A stretch of 64,000 bases of DNA from positions 1 to 64,000 of the forward strand of contig LVWT01000059.1 in assembly GCA_002083405.1 (NCBI GenBank). The letters are read 5' to 3'. The DNA comes from Nitrospira sp. SG-bin2. Lineage in GTDB: Bacteria > Nitrospirota > Nitrospiria > Nitrospirales > Nitrospiraceae. This document shows positions 25,944-35,943 of the stretch, piece after piece (positions within the stretch are counted from its first letter, which is position 1; every line of letters starts with the position of its first letter). A program made the translations under genes and the position numbers. The notes beneath the pieces are model-generated. The model was given only the letters and a program-made list of their open reading frames with translations, made no database searches and was not told the DNA's origin.

Positions 25944-27229
25944 GAGCCTTGGTTCTGAACCACGACCGTGAGGTGGACGGGAAAGAGTCCCGATGGGTCT
26001 TGTCGGATCCGGGCCTGCCGAAGCAAAAGTTCCAGAGACGGTCTTACCATGCCCTCAAACGATGACTGCCCATTGGTCAACACCGTCAACGGCTTGGCTA
26101 GGTCGATGAGGCGGCTGTTCAAGAATAGGCTATACCGTCGAACCCGCTCCGCTCTGACCTCGATGCGATTCGGCGACACGATGACTGCATCGAGCGTGGC
26201 ATACTCTCGGCGCTTAATCAGTTCGTCACTTTTATCAACCAGATCATCGGAAAATGCCGCAATGGGATCGGTGGAGTCCATGCGCAGCCAGTTGAATGCC
26301 TGAAAGTGGCTGGCATCGCGCACCAGCGTCAGCCTGGCCGGGAAGGGATCGCGACGCCGACCGTTCAACCAGGCCACAAGGTCCGGCAGTTCTTCTTTGG
26401 GAAAATAATGGCCGCCCGCCATAGGATGCTCCCGCTCGTGCTCACGATACACATGCGCATAGCCAAGCGCATGGAGTTCGCGCGAGATCGACCGGCTCAA
26501 CTCCACCGGCATCACCTGGTCCTTCGCGCCATGGATGATATAGATCGACGTATTGCGGAGATTTGCCAGAAACGGCATCAGCGTCCCATCCAGACCACCG
26601 GCCATCGGTGCGATACCGGCAAAAAGCGGCGCATGATGCATCCCGATGATCCACGCTCCGATGCCCCCGTTCGACATACCGGTCAGAAATATGCGATCCG
26701 GATCGACATGGTAGCGCCGGCGGAGATCCCGAATCGTCGTCAACACGAGCTCTTCAGCCGGCCTTGTGAACCAGGCGCCGGACGGATATGTTGGACAGGC
26801 TAGAATATAGTCGCCACCCAACCGCGCTCGCCACCGTTCGAGATACGCGTCGCCGCTAAAACCGGCTCCATGCAGGCACACCACCAACCCAAAGCTCTTT
26901 GAGGAGTCATAGGACGCCGGAATCGACATGGATAATGGGTAGGCCCGCCCCCGAACAACGACATGTTCATCTGGAAATGTCCCTGCAGGGCCGGCCTCGT
27001 AGATCCGTCCGGTCTCGATAATCTGCATCACCCGCTCGACGGAAACCTCGGGATGCGCCAGGATGTCATGCAGCAACCGGTCGCCTTCTTCAACATCCGT
27101 CGAATCGAGATATTGAAAAACCTGCAACGCAAGACTTCCCGGCTCACCCACTGGGCCATCGGCAAGGCACGGCACCGAATTCAAACCGACCAGGGCAAGC
27201 ACGATGACCCCTAGCATCCACCCCTTCAC
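25940..27229 (-). CDS. Exported alpha/beta hydrolase, PHB-depolymerase/esterase type (429 aa)
   Basis: Predicted periplasmic or secreted serine hydrolase. A signal peptide ending near CLA-DG is followed by an N-terminal helical region and a hydrolase core: oxyanion region CLHGAGFSGDAYLERW, nucleophile elbow TGMSNGG (Ser), acid in HGAKDQVMPV and His in HPMAGGHYFP. The closest general types are feruloyl esterase/PHB depolymerase-like enzymes or dipeptidyl-peptidase-like folds. The substrate is unknown. Its ATG overlaps the ribD stop and its stop overlaps the next gene start. Confidence 0.82.
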   Translation of the reverse strand: MKGWMLGVIVLALVGLNSVPCLADGPVGEPGSLALQVFQYLDSTDVEEGDRLLHDILAHPEVSVERVMQIIETGRIYEAGPAGTFPDEHVVVRGRAYPLSMSIPASYDSSKSFGLVVCLHGAGFSGDAYLERWRARLGGDYILACPTYPSGAWFTRPAEELVLTTIRDLRRRYHVDPDRIFLTGMSNGGIGAWIIGMHHAPLFAGIAPMAGGLDGTLMPFLANLRNTSIYIIHGAKDQVMPVELSRSISRELHALGYAHVYREHEREHPMAGGHYFPKEELPDLVAWLNGRRRDPFPARLTLVRDASHFQAFNWLRMDSTDPIAAFSDDLVDKSDELIKRREYATLDAVIVSPNRIEVRAERVRRYSLFLNSRLIDLAKPLTVLTNGQSSFEGMVRPSLELLLRQARIRQDPSGLFPVHLTVVVQNQGS

Positions 27230-28344
27230 AGATCACCTTCCACGAGGAGGTCGCCCCCGACAGAGCGCGTGGTGACGTTGCGCAGCCTGAATGCCGACGT
27301 GAGGCGCGCCGGACTCTTGCCTCCGATGAAGCCTTTTGCGTCTACACCGCCGAGCAAGGCCGGCGCCATGTACAAACGCACATGTTGCACGAGCTTAGCC
27401 TTGAGCATGGCTGCATTGATTTCCCCGCCGCCCTCAACCAACAAGGACGTCACGCCACGCCTGCCGAGTTCTCGCATCAACGCCTGCAGAGACACTTTCC
27501 CTCGCACATTGGGAAACGTCAGCACCTCGATGCCGCGCCTCAGCAACGCCCGTTTCCTGGACGCCGAAGCCGAACCGGTCGTCGCCACAACCGTCTTGGC
27601 TCTCTTCTGATTGGAGAGAATCGCCGCGTTCATCGGAATGCGCAACGCGCTATCGACCACGATGCGAAGCGGTTGCCTGGATGCCAACTTGTTGAGACGC
27701 GGACCGACCCGTGCGGTAAGAGCAGAATCGTCGGTCAGCACGGTACCGATTCCGACCAATACCGCATCCACACACGAACGAAGCCGATGAACTTCCTGGC
27801 GAGATTGCTTGCCTGTGATCCACTTGGCCGCGCCGGAAGCCGTCGCGATCTGTCCATCGAGCGTCATCCCGGCTTTACAAATCACATAGGGGCGCTTCGT
27901 CTTGATCCAATATGAATAGGCTTTGTTCAATCCTTCAGCCTCACGGCGGGCCACGCCGACGGTGACCGAGAGTCCCGCCCGCCGGATAGCTGCAGCTCCC
28001 CTTCCCTTCACTGATGGATTAGGATCGTTCATCGCAATGACCACACGGCGGACACCAGAACGAATGACGTCAGGCACGCAGGGAGGAGTTCGTTTATTTC
28101 GATGGGAACAGGGCTCCAGAGTCACATAGAGTGTCGCGCCATGCGCGCGGCTGCCTGCTCGACGGAGGGCCAGAATTTCCGCATGAAGAAGGCCGGGGCG
28201 AAAATGAAAACCCTGACCGACGATACGGCCCTGGCTGACGACCACAGCGCCAACCATCGGATTCGGACTGGTTGTCTTCCGTCCCTTCGCCGCAAGGCGA
28301 AGGGCCAGGGTCATGTAGTGGAGATCTTGTGCGCGACCAATCAC
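27226..28344 (-). CDS. ribD: Bifunctional riboflavin biosynthesis deaminase/reductase
   Basis: Catalyses two steps of riboflavin synthesis: deamination of the pyrimidinone and NADPH-dependent reduction of the ribosyl side chain. The N-terminal zinc deaminase domain has His54-Ala-Glu56 and the PCSH...TPPC motif (Cys79, Cys89); the C-terminal reductase has KAGMTLDGQIAT, DAVLVGIGTVLTDD and LLVEGGGEINAAML. Start is GTG at 28344, overlapping the ppdK TGA (GTGA). The gene is full length at 372 residues. Confidence 0.95.
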   Translation of the reverse strand: MIGRAQDLHYMTLALRLAAKGRKTTSPNPMVGAVVVSQGRIVGQGFHFRPGLLHAEILALRRAGSRAHGATLYVTLEPCSHRNKRTPPCVPDVIRSGVRRVVIAMNDPNPSVKGRGAAAIRRAGLSVTVGVARREAEGLNKAYSYWIKTKRPYVICKAGMTLDGQIATASGAAKWITGKQSRQEVHRLRSCVDAVLVGIGTVLTDDSALTARVGPRLNKLASRQPLRIVVDSALRIPMNAAILSNQKRAKTVVATTGSASASRKRALLRRGIEVLTFPNVRGKVSLQALMRELGRRGVTSLLVEGGGEINAAMLKAKLVQHVRLYMAPALLGGVDAKGFIGGKSPARLTSAFRLRNVTTRSVGGDLLVEGDL

Positions 28345-31139
28345 CGCTTCGCGCGGCCGGCGGAAGATCGGCGGCCCGTGCGTGCCGGCTTCGCGGACTT
28401 TGTTCGCGATACTGCAGCAGGCCCGGCGGTTTTCTTGGCATCAGCTTCAGCCAGCGCGGCATGTGCGGCGGCAAGCCGAGCGATCGCCACCCGATAGGGC
28501 GAACAGCTGACATAATCCAATCCAAGCTGGTGGCAGAACTCCACCGAACTGGGATCGCCGCCATGTTCGCCGCAAATGCCAAGTTTGATGCCGGGCCTGG
28601 TCTTGCGGCCTCCGCTGATGGCCTGCTTCATCAACGTTCCGACGCCTTCCCGGTCGAGGACGGCAAAGGGATCGGATTCCATGATGCCTACGGTCTTATA
28701 GTAGTCGATGAACTTTGCCGCATCGTCTCGGGAAAACCCGAACGTGGTTTGCGTCAGATCATTCGTGCCGAACGAGAAAAACTCCGCCTCTTCCGCAATC
28801 CGATCAGCGGTCACCGCCGCGCGCGGCAACTCGATCATGGTCCCGATCAGATAGGAGAGCTTGACGTTATAGCGCTTCATCGTCTCCTGCGCGACTTCGC
28901 GGACCAAGTCCTTTTGCGACTTCATTTCCGAGACCATGCCGACCAAGGGAATCATGATCTCCGGCACGATCTTCTTGCCTTCCTTAGCCAATTCACAGGC
29001 CGCTTCCATGACCGCCCGCGCCTGCATGCGAGTGATCTCCGGCATCGTGATTCCGAGCCGGCATCCGCGCAGCCCCAGCATCGGATTGAATTCATGCAGC
29101 TCTTCGACACGGACCAGCAGCCGCCGCTTTTCGTCGAGCGCCGCGCCGTCTTTGCCCGTCAATTCGAGCTGCGCGATCTCGACCATCAACTCTTCCCGCT
29201 TGGGAAGAAACTCGTGGAGCGGCGGATCCAGCAGCCGGATCGTCACCGGATAGCCCGACATTTCACGGTAGAGCCCGATGAAATCTTGTTTTTGGAGCGG
29301 CAGCAGCTGATCAAGATACTTTTCGCGCTCTTCCTTCGTTCTGGCCAAAATCATCTTCTGCATGACCGGAATACGGTCTTCCGCGAAGAACATGTGCTCG
29401 GTGCGGCAGAGCCCGATGCCTTCCGCGCCGAATCCTCGGGCGATCTTCGCCTGCTCCGGCACATCGGCATTGGCCCGCACCCTCAGTTTGCGCACATTGT
29501 CCGCCCACGAGAGAATCGTCGCGAACCGCTGATATTTGTCCGACTTTTTGGCATCCAGCTTACCTTGAATCACCTGAATGATTTCAGACTCGACGACCGG
29601 GATATCCCCTTCGTACACGTTGCCGGTTGACCCATTGATCGAGAGATAGTCGCCCTCTTTGAACGTCTTGGCGCCGATCTTGACCCGTTGGGCATCAAGC
29701 ACTTCCACCGCGTCGCACCCCGCCACACAGACCTTGCCCATTTGCCGCGCCACAACCGCGGCATGCGAGGTCATACCTCCGCGGGCCGTCAAAAATCCTG
29801 CCGCCGCGTTCATGCCATGAATATCGTCCGGACTGGTCTCCTGCCGGACCAGCACGACGCGAGTGCCGGCAGCCTTCATCTCCACCGCGCGATCGGGCGT
29901 CAGCGCGATTTTTCCCGCCGCCGCGCCGGGGCCGGCCGGCAAACCCTTGCCGAGGGGATTCGACTTCGACTCTTCGTTCGTATCGAAAATCGGATAGAGA
30001 TACTGCGCGAGTTGATCCGGGCCGATGCGCTGCACGGCTTCCTGCTTGGAAATCAGCCCTTCTCTCACCATATCGACGGCAATCTTGACCGCGGCGATTC
30101 CGGTGCGTTTTCCGACGCGGGTTTGCAGCATGTAGAGCTTGCCCTCCTGGATGGTAAACTCCAGGTCGAGCATGTCGCGATAGTGTTTTTCGAGTTTCTT
30201 ATAGGTATGCGCCAGTTCCTTGTACGCCTCCGGCGCCTTCTTCGCGAGCTCGGTGACCGGCAGCGGAGTTCTAATGCCTGCGACCACGTCCTCACCCTGC
30301 GCATTCATCAAACATTCCCCGAAGAAGGCATGATCGCCCGAGCTGGGACTGCGTGTGAAGGCCACACCCGTACCGCTCGTCTCGCCCATATTGCCGAACA
30401 CCATGGCCACAACGTTGACGGCGGTCCCCCAGGAATCCGGAATCCCGTAGAGCCGCCGATACGTAATGGCCCGCGCGCCGAACCAGGAGGAAAAGACGGC
30501 GTCGATCGCCATGCGCAATTGTTCCTGCGGGTCGTCCGGAAAATCTTTTTTTGTTTCTTCCTTGATCAGCGCCTTGAAACTCGCCACCAATTCACGAAGG
30601 TGCCGGGCATCGAGATGCGTCTCATGGGCCGCGCCGACTTCGGCTTTCTTGTGTTTGAGGATGGCTTCGAAATGTTCGCGCTGGACACCCATGACGATGC
30701 TGCCGAACATGGAGACGAACCGCCGATAGCTGTCCTGCGCAAACCGGTCGTTGCGTGTTTTCTCCGCGAGCCCTTCCACCGTCTTGGTCGTGAGTCCGAC
30801 ATTCAGAACTGTGTCCATCATGCCCGGCATCGACGCGCGCGCGCCGGATCGCACGGATACGAGCAGCGGCCTTGCGGGATCGCCGAAGCCCATGCCCATT
30901 GAACGTTCCACGCGCTTGAGTGCCTGCAACGCCGCTTCCCACATGCCCGGAGGATACTTCTTGCCGACCTTGTAATATTCGACGCACGCCTCCGTTGAAA
31001 TCGTAAAGCCTGGAGGAACCGAGATGCCGAGATTGGTCATCTCCGCCAGTCCGGCGCCCTTGCCGCCAAGCAATTCCTTCATGTTGGAAGTGCCTTCGGC
31101 CTTCCCATCACCAAAGTAGTAGACGTATTTCTTGCCCAC
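28341..31139 (-). CDS. ppdK: Pyruvate, phosphate dikinase
   Basis: Cytosolic enzyme interconverting pyruvate + ATP + phosphate and phosphoenolpyruvate + AMP + diphosphate, important in gluconeogenic carbon flow. All three modules are present: N-terminal ATP-grasp domain (GGKGAGLAEMTNLGISVPPGFTI; RSGARASMPGMMDT), the central swivelling phosphohistidine motif GGMTSHAAVVARQMGK, and the C-terminal PEP-utilising barrel with active-site Cys in ICGEHGGDP. At 932 residues it is somewhat long because of a Lys/Ala/Arg-rich tail beyond the barrel. The stop overlaps ribD. Confidence 0.97.
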   Translation of the reverse strand: MGKKYVYYFGDGKAEGTSNMKELLGGKGAGLAEMTNLGISVPPGFTISTEACVEYYKVGKKYPPGMWEAALQALKRVERSMGMGFGDPARPLLVSVRSGARASMPGMMDTVLNVGLTTKTVEGLAEKTRNDRFAQDSYRRFVSMFGSIVMGVQREHFEAILKHKKAEVGAAHETHLDARHLRELVASFKALIKEETKKDFPDDPQEQLRMAIDAVFSSWFGARAITYRRLYGIPDSWGTAVNVVAMVFGNMGETSGTGVAFTRSPSSGDHAFFGECLMNAQGEDVVAGIRTPLPVTELAKKAPEAYKELAHTYKKLEKHYRDMLDLEFTIQEGKLYMLQTRVGKRTGIAAVKIAVDMVREGLISKQEAVQRIGPDQLAQYLYPIFDTNEESKSNPLGKGLPAGPGAAAGKIALTPDRAVEMKAAGTRVVLVRQETSPDDIHGMNAAAGFLTARGGMTSHAAVVARQMGKVCVAGCDAVEVLDAQRVKIGAKTFKEGDYLSINGSTGNVYEGDIPVVESEIIQVIQGKLDAKKSDKYQRFATILSWADNVRKLRVRANADVPEQAKIARGFGAEGIGLCRTEHMFFAEDRIPVMQKMILARTKEEREKYLDQLLPLQKQDFIGLYREMSGYPVTIRLLDPPLHEFLPKREELMVEIAQLELTGKDGAALDEKRRLLVRVEELHEFNPMLGLRGCRLGITMPEITRMQARAVMEAACELAKEGKKIVPEIMIPLVGMVSEMKSQKDLVREVAQETMKRYNVKLSYLIGTMIELPRAAVTADRIAEEAEFFSFGTNDLTQTTFGFSRDDAAKFIDYYKTVGIMESDPFAVLDREGVGTLMKQAISGGRKTRPGIKLGICGEHGGDPSSVEFCHQLGLDYVSCSPYRVAIARLAAAHAALAEADAKKTAGPAAVSRTKSAKPARTGRRSSAGRAKR

Positions 31140-31247
31140 GTCTGTATCTCCTTTGCAAGTCGTTCAGCGCATGACTGATGCGAGCTGCAGGCACCGCCTT
31201 ATCTCACCTTCCGGGAAGACAAACGGCGGCATCATGCTCCGTTCAGG

Positions 31248-33437
31248 CTAACTCCCTTGTACCACAATCTGTGAAAAGTCCGCGAACGCCATGAACAGAT
31301 CATCCACTTCCTTGAGCAGGGATAGCCTATTATTGCGGACAACTTTGTCGTCAGCATTGACCATCACCGCCGTAAAAAATGCGTCGATCGCCGGTTTGAG
31401 CCGGACAAGTGCCTCCAGGGCCTGATGGTAATCACCGGCGCTCATGGCAGCTGCCATCCGGCCTCGTTCATCGGTGACGACCTGCTGGAGAACGGACTCA
31501 ACGGCATGCTGAAACTTCGCGGGATCCACCGGATCCCGGGTCCATTGTTCTTTCTCGACCAACCGGTGCGCCCGTTTAAAGCCGACAATCAAGGGATCGA
31601 ACTCCGGCTTCCTCGTGACCGCTTCGAGTGCCTTCATTTTCTGCCCCAGATCAACGAGATCCAGCGGCTTGTCATAAGCCGGTTTCAACACCGCCTCGAT
31701 GACATCGTCCCGCAACAGATGCACGACCCTTCCGTAATGCCTGACCCGCTCGAAGAGAAATTCCACGATTCTCCGCCGGCCTTGATCTCCTGTGTCAGGC
31801 GTTCCCTTGAACCCATGATCAGACACGAGGGTTCTCGCGTGCTCGATCCATGGCCCCACGTCGGTTCGAAGATTGCATTCAAGCATGATCCGAACAATTG
31901 CTGTCGCATGCCGCCGGAGCGCAAAAGGATCTTCCGATCCGGTTGGCACGATGCCGACATGGAAAAATGCGGCGATGGAATCCAGTCGATCGGCCAGGGA
32001 CAGAATCTGTCCCTCGATCGTCTTGGGCAATTCACCTTCAATCGCCTTGGGAAGATACTGCTCTCGAATGGCTTGGGCTACCGCAGCCGACTCTCCATCA
32101 TGTAGGGCGTACTCGCCCCCCATGATGCCTTGCAACTCAGGAAACTCTCCCACAATCCCGCTCAGAAGATCAGCCTTGGACAAGGAGGCGGCTCGATCGC
32201 ACGCCTGCCGCAATTCATCTTGCCCGGGATACAGATGCGCGGCAATGAAGCCAGCTAGTTTTCTCACCCGCTCCTGCTTCTGTTCCATAGTGCCGAGCTT
32301 CTGATGAAACGTCACACCGGCGAGCTTCTTGCCCCGATCTGCCAGTTTCACCTTCCTGTCTTCATCGAAAAAGAATTTCGCGTCAGCCAACCGCGCCGCC
32401 AGCACCCGCTCATTGCCTTCGCGAATGAGGGACATGTCCTTGACGCGGTTGTTGGCCACGGCGATGAAATGCGCGACCAGCTTGCCGGTCTGCTTGTGAC
32501 GCAAGGAAAAGAAGCCCTGATGTTCCTTCATCGAGGTGATCAGAATTTCCTCCGGCACATCCAGGTAGGCCTCCTTGAACGATCCAATGATGGACGAGGG
32601 TAATTCTGTCGTATACACGGCTTGGTCGAGCAGGGCCTCGTCTTCATTCAGACGAAATCCCGTCTTGCTGCAAACTGTGGCAATTTGCTCTTGAATCAAT
32701 TGACGGCGTCGTTGTGGATCGACGATGACGCCCTGGCGCTCCAGGATTTTCACATAAGAAGCTGCATCCCGCACCGACAACCACTTCCCTCCGCCTACAA
32801 CCCGATGGCCCCTGGTTCGATCGGATGCCTTGATCCCGGCCGCTTCAATGGGTAGCACTACGCCTCCATATAGCGCGAGCACCCATCGGACAGGACGGGC
32901 AAAGCGTACACCGGTCTCATTCCATTTCATCGCTTTAGGAAATGTCAGCGCCGACACCAGCCGCGGCAGCACATCGGCCAGCACGGATGTGGCCGACTGC
33001 CCTTTTTCATGTTTCACCGCGAAAAGGTACTCGCCCTTCGGCGTCTGTCGTACCTGTAGATCCTGAACAGCAACGCCCTGACCCGCAGCAAATCCCATCG
33101 CCGCTCTGGTCGGTTGGCCGGCCTGGTCAAACGCCACAGTCTTCGATGGTCCCATCGCTTCTTTGACGATGGAGGTTTGCCCGGTTGCCAGGCCCTCGAC
33201 CACCACTGTCAGCCGGCGCGGCGTACCCAGCGTGCGAATGGATTGAAAGGCCAGCCGTTGATCGCGAAATAGCCGCTCGGCGGATTCCTTGAGCGATGCC
33301 AGAGCAGGAACGATAAAGTGATACGGCAGTTCTTCAACACCGATTTCCAGCAGCAGTTCTGCCACAGCCGGGGCAGAAGCTCTGACGGTCTTTTTCAGCT
33401 TAATGCCCGGACGTCCTGCCTGCTTACGCATAGCCAT
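31248..33437 (-). CDS. glyS: Glycyl-tRNA synthetase beta subunit
   Basis: Large subunit of the bacterial alpha2beta2 glycyl-tRNA synthetase. Characteristic features are LLLEIGVEELPYHFIVPALASLKES at the start, the HD-like and anticodon-binding C-terminal regions, and the C-terminal FFTAVMVNADD...NRLSLLKEVDDLF signature. It is full length at 729 residues, with a short basic N-terminal extension. It begins six bases after glyQ stop, as usual for this pair; ppdK follows 108 bases further on. Confidence 0.96.
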   Translation of the reverse strand: MAMRKQAGRPGIKLKKTVRASAPAVAELLLEIGVEELPYHFIVPALASLKESAERLFRDQRLAFQSIRTLGTPRRLTVVVEGLATGQTSIVKEAMGPSKTVAFDQAGQPTRAAMGFAAGQGVAVQDLQVRQTPKGEYLFAVKHEKGQSATSVLADVLPRLVSALTFPKAMKWNETGVRFARPVRWVLALYGGVVLPIEAAGIKASDRTRGHRVVGGGKWLSVRDAASYVKILERQGVIVDPQRRRQLIQEQIATVCSKTGFRLNEDEALLDQAVYTTELPSSIIGSFKEAYLDVPEEILITSMKEHQGFFSLRHKQTGKLVAHFIAVANNRVKDMSLIREGNERVLAARLADAKFFFDEDRKVKLADRGKKLAGVTFHQKLGTMEQKQERVRKLAGFIAAHLYPGQDELRQACDRAASLSKADLLSGIVGEFPELQGIMGGEYALHDGESAAVAQAIREQYLPKAIEGELPKTIEGQILSLADRLDSIAAFFHVGIVPTGSEDPFALRRHATAIVRIMLECNLRTDVGPWIEHARTLVSDHGFKGTPDTGDQGRRRIVEFLFERVRHYGRVVHLLRDDVIEAVLKPAYDKPLDLVDLGQKMKALEAVTRKPEFDPLIVGFKRAHRLVEKEQWTRDPVDPAKFQHAVESVLQQVVTDERGRMAAAMSAGDYHQALEALVRLKPAIDAFFTAVMVNADDKVVRNNRLSLLKEVDDLFMAFADFSQIVVQGS

Positions 33438-33443
33438 CGTCTG

Positions 33444-34385
33444 CTACTTTCGGCCTGCTCGGGTTGTCGAGCCAGGCCTGCCCGATTTGACGGCACCATG
33501 CGACCCTGTACCACTCAGCAACGGATGGCCCATGGCCGCGCGCTCTTCGATATAACGCTCAGCGCATTGCCGGGCCAGAGCCCGCACTCTGGCAATGTAC
33601 CCGGTCCGCTCGGCCACACTGATGGCGCCGCGTGCATCCAGGAGATTGAACGCGTGGGAGGACTTGATGCAGTAGTCGTAGGCCGGCAGCGTCAGACGCT
33701 TATCGTTCCGGCTCAGCAATCGCTTGCACTCTCCTTCATACGACTGAAACATCTGCATCAGCATCGGCACATCGCCCTCTTCGAAATTGTACCGGGAGCC
33801 TTGTACTTCGGTTTCATGGTGGATATCGCCGTAGGTGATGGCGTCGGTCCAAGCGAGATCGAAAACGTTGTTCACTTCTTGCAGGTACATGGCAATGCGC
33901 TCGGTTCCGTAGGTAATCTCGCCCGTGATGGGACTCAATTCAATGCCGCCGATTTCTTGAAAGTACGTGAACTGCGTGATTTCCATGCCATCCAGCCGCA
34001 CTTCCCATCCCAGCCCCCAGGCGCCCAACGTCGGCGACTCCCAGTCGTCCTGAATGAAACGGATGTCGTGCTGTTTCGGATTGATCCCCAAGCACGACAA
34101 ACTTTCAAGATACAACTCCTGGATATTGTGCGGAGCGGGCTTCAACACCACCTGATACTGATAGTAGTGCTGCATACGGTTTGGATTTTCACCGTAGCGC
34201 CCATCAGTGGGACGACGGCAGGGTTGGGCATAAGCGGCGCGCCAGGGTTCCGGTCCCAGCGACCGGAGAAAGGTCGCCGGATGGAATGTGCCGGCACCCA
34301 TCTCCATATCGTAGGGCTGATGAATGACACAGCCCCGATCGGCCCAAAAGCGGTGCAGCGTAAGAATCAAATCTTGATAATTCAC
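33444..34385 (-). CDS. glyQ: Glycyl-tRNA synthetase alpha subunit
   Basis: Catalytic small subunit of heterotetrameric class II glycyl-tRNA synthetase. The protein contains the near-invariant GCVIHQPYDMEMGAGTFHPATFLRSLGPEPW, QPCRRPTDGRYGENPNR (motif 2 region) and YYQYQVVLKPAP sequences. It is first in the long reverse-strand operon leading through glyS to ppdK and the riboflavin genes. Its C-terminal tail is rich in Gly, Ser and Arg. Confidence 0.97.
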   Translation of the reverse strand: MNYQDLILTLHRFWADRGCVIHQPYDMEMGAGTFHPATFLRSLGPEPWRAAYAQPCRRPTDGRYGENPNRMQHYYQYQVVLKPAPHNIQELYLESLSCLGINPKQHDIRFIQDDWESPTLGAWGLGWEVRLDGMEITQFTYFQEIGGIELSPITGEITYGTERIAMYLQEVNNVFDLAWTDAITYGDIHHETEVQGSRYNFEEGDVPMLMQMFQSYEGECKRLLSRNDKRLTLPAYDYCIKSSHAFNLLDARGAISVAERTGYIARVRALARQCAERYIEERAAMGHPLLSGTGSHGAVKSGRPGSTTRAGRK

Positions 34386-34590
34386 GGCAGGTCCAGCCTA
34401 GACGGGAGAAATAAACGACTGTTTATTCGGTTGCGCAAAGCGAGGGGCAAGCTAACAAGAATGCTTTTCCCCTGTCAAGCAACATTCCCTCTGTGATCAA
34501 TAGTTTGCAAATGTACCCATCTCATATGGTTACGCACTTGGAGTGCACGATATAAATGGCAGCCCATCACCTTCTGGAATGCATCAGGGC

Positions 34591-34620
34591 TTGACAGAAG
34601 AGGACGACTTGATCTATTGT
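34591..34620 (+). promoter_or_regulatory. Candidate sigma70-type promoter of the Rrf2 regulator
   Basis: TTGACA (34591-34596) and TATTGT (34615-34620) are separated by 18 bases and lie 44 bases before the Rrf2-family ATG. A second TTGACA at about 34630 lies in the leader. The 278-bp region also must hold the divergent glyQ promoter, which I could not pick out. Confidence 0.45.
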
Positions 34621-34663
34621 TATGCTTGTTGACAAACTAACTCATAAATAGCCCTCTGTTCCC

Positions 34664-35098
34664 ATGAAACTGTCGAAGAAAAGCGAGTACGGACTCCGAG
34701 CCCTTCTTGAATTGACGCTGGCCCATGGAACGGCCACATTACAACGCCAGGACATTGCCGCTCGCCAGCACATCCCGATTGAATTCCTAGAGCAAATCCT
34801 GCTTGCGCTGAAGCGAGCCGGACTCCTCTCAAGCCGGCGAGGTGCCAAAGGTGGCTACACCCTGATCAAGCAACCGAAAGATATTTCGCTCGGCCATGTG
34901 ATTCGTATTCTTGACGGCCCTCTTGCGCCGATCGGCTGCGTCAGCAAGACCGCGTACCAAAAATGCAGTGATTGCCCTTACGCCAATAAGACGCAGTGCC
35001 CCGTGCAGCATGTCATGGGCGCCGTACGGGACGCGATTGCCGGGATATTGGATAACTATACGCTCAAGGACTTCGTCTCCGGTTTTCGCAACAAATAG
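34664..35098 (+). CDS. Rrf2-family (IscR-like) transcriptional regulator
   Basis: Winged-helix regulator of the Rrf2 family. The N-terminal wHTH is clear (MKLSKKSEYGLRALLEL; IPIEFLEQILLALKRAGLLSSRRGAKGGYTL). The C-terminal part has Cys92, Cys101, Cys104 and Cys112, in the region where IscR/NsrR/RsrR proteins bind an Fe-S cluster, so redox, NO or iron sensing is plausible. It is probably a sensor for sulfur or Fe-S status because its stop is only two bases before a TauE/SafE-type exporter gene. Length 144 aa is typical. Confidence 0.9.
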   Translation: MKLSKKSEYGLRALLELTLAHGTATLQRQDIAARQHIPIEFLEQILLALKRAGLLSSRRGAKGGYTLIKQPKDISLGHVIRILDGPLAPIGCVSKTAYQKCSDCPYANKTQCPVQHVMGAVRDAIAGILDNYTLKDFVSGFRNK

Positions 35099-35100
35099 CG

Positions 35101-35943
35101 ATGGATCACATGGATCACATTGTTCTTGCCCTTATCACGTTGTTTGCCGCGACGGTCAACGGCGCGCTCGGCTATGGTTTCTCGTCGCTCACCGTTCCAG
35201 TTGCTCTGTTGTTCTATACAAACCGCATTCTGAACCCGGCGCTCGTCTGGGTCGAGATCGTCATCAATAGCTATGTGCTACTGATGAATCGTCAAAGTGT
35301 CCCTCAAGTCTGGAAGCGAATTGTCCCCATGCTGTTCGGTGTATTTCTCGGTGTCGTTATCGGCAGCTACATTCTTTCTTCGGTGCATCCCGGATGGCTT
35401 AAGTTTTCCACGTATTGTCTCTTATTGCCATTGATTCTGCTTCAAGCAGCCGGCGTGAGAAGGCCGATCAAGTCTGAGCGGTCGATCGGTGTACCTTTCG
35501 GCATCGGAATCGGCACGCTCTATTCCGTGACCACAATATCCGGACCACCGCTGGCACTGCTGTTCAATAACCAAGGTTACGCCAAGCAAGACTTTCGAGC
35601 GGCACTCGGTGTCATTCGAATCACAGAATCCACTCTCACGGCAGTCGCCTATTATTTCCTGGGCCTCTATACCCTCGAGAGCGCGCAACTCATTCCCTAC
35701 ATTGCGCCAAGCGTGCTTGTCGGAATTCCGCTCGGCACGTATCTCATCAGCCAAATGAACCATGAAACCTTCCGCCGATGGTGCATGAGTTTCGACGCGA
35801 TCGTCGTCGCATTTGGAATGTCGAGGGTCATCGTCGAACTCAAGCTCGCACCGAGCCCTGAGGCATATAGCATTCTCGCCCTTACTATGGCCATCGATGG
35901 ATATCTCTTGTTTCGTTTCTTCAGAGACCGGCCGCCGCCATAG
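35101..35943 (+). CDS. TauE/SafE-family sulfite/sulfonate exporter-like membrane protein
   Basis: Inner-membrane protein with about eight hydrophobic segments in two related halves, each beginning with the TauE/SafE-type glycine-rich helix (FAATVNGALGYGFSSLTVPVAL; GIGTLYSVTTISGPPLALLF). Members export sulfite, sulfoacetate or related anions. It follows the Rrf2 regulator by two bases, suggesting a small regulated operon; the substrate is not determined by sequence. The C-terminus ends in a charged short tail. Confidence 0.88.
   Translation: MDHMDHIVLALITLFAATVNGALGYGFSSLTVPVALLFYTNRILNPALVWVEIVINSYVLLMNRQSVPQVWKRIVPMLFGVFLGVVIGSYILSSVHPGWLKFSTYCLLLPLILLQAAGVRRPIKSERSIGVPFGIGIGTLYSVTTISGPPLALLFNNQGYAKQDFRAALGVIRITESTLTAVAYYFLGLYTLESAQLIPYIAPSVLVGIPLGTYLISQMNHETFRRWCMSFDAIVVAFGMSRVIVELKLAPSPEAYSILALTMAIDGYLLFRFFRDRPPP

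Noticed and set aside
23260..28344. FMN riboswitch upstream of riboflavin genes
   Set aside because: ribD overlaps ppdK by four bases, leaving no leader, and the spacer before ribE is too short for an RFN element.
28272..29630. Long plus-strand frame (452 codons)
   Set aside because: It is antisense to pyruvate phosphate dikinase and has a His/Arg/Asp-rich low-quality translation.
29688..30902. Long plus-strand frame (404 codons)
   Set aside because: Antisense to ppdK, no recognisable motif or ribosome site.
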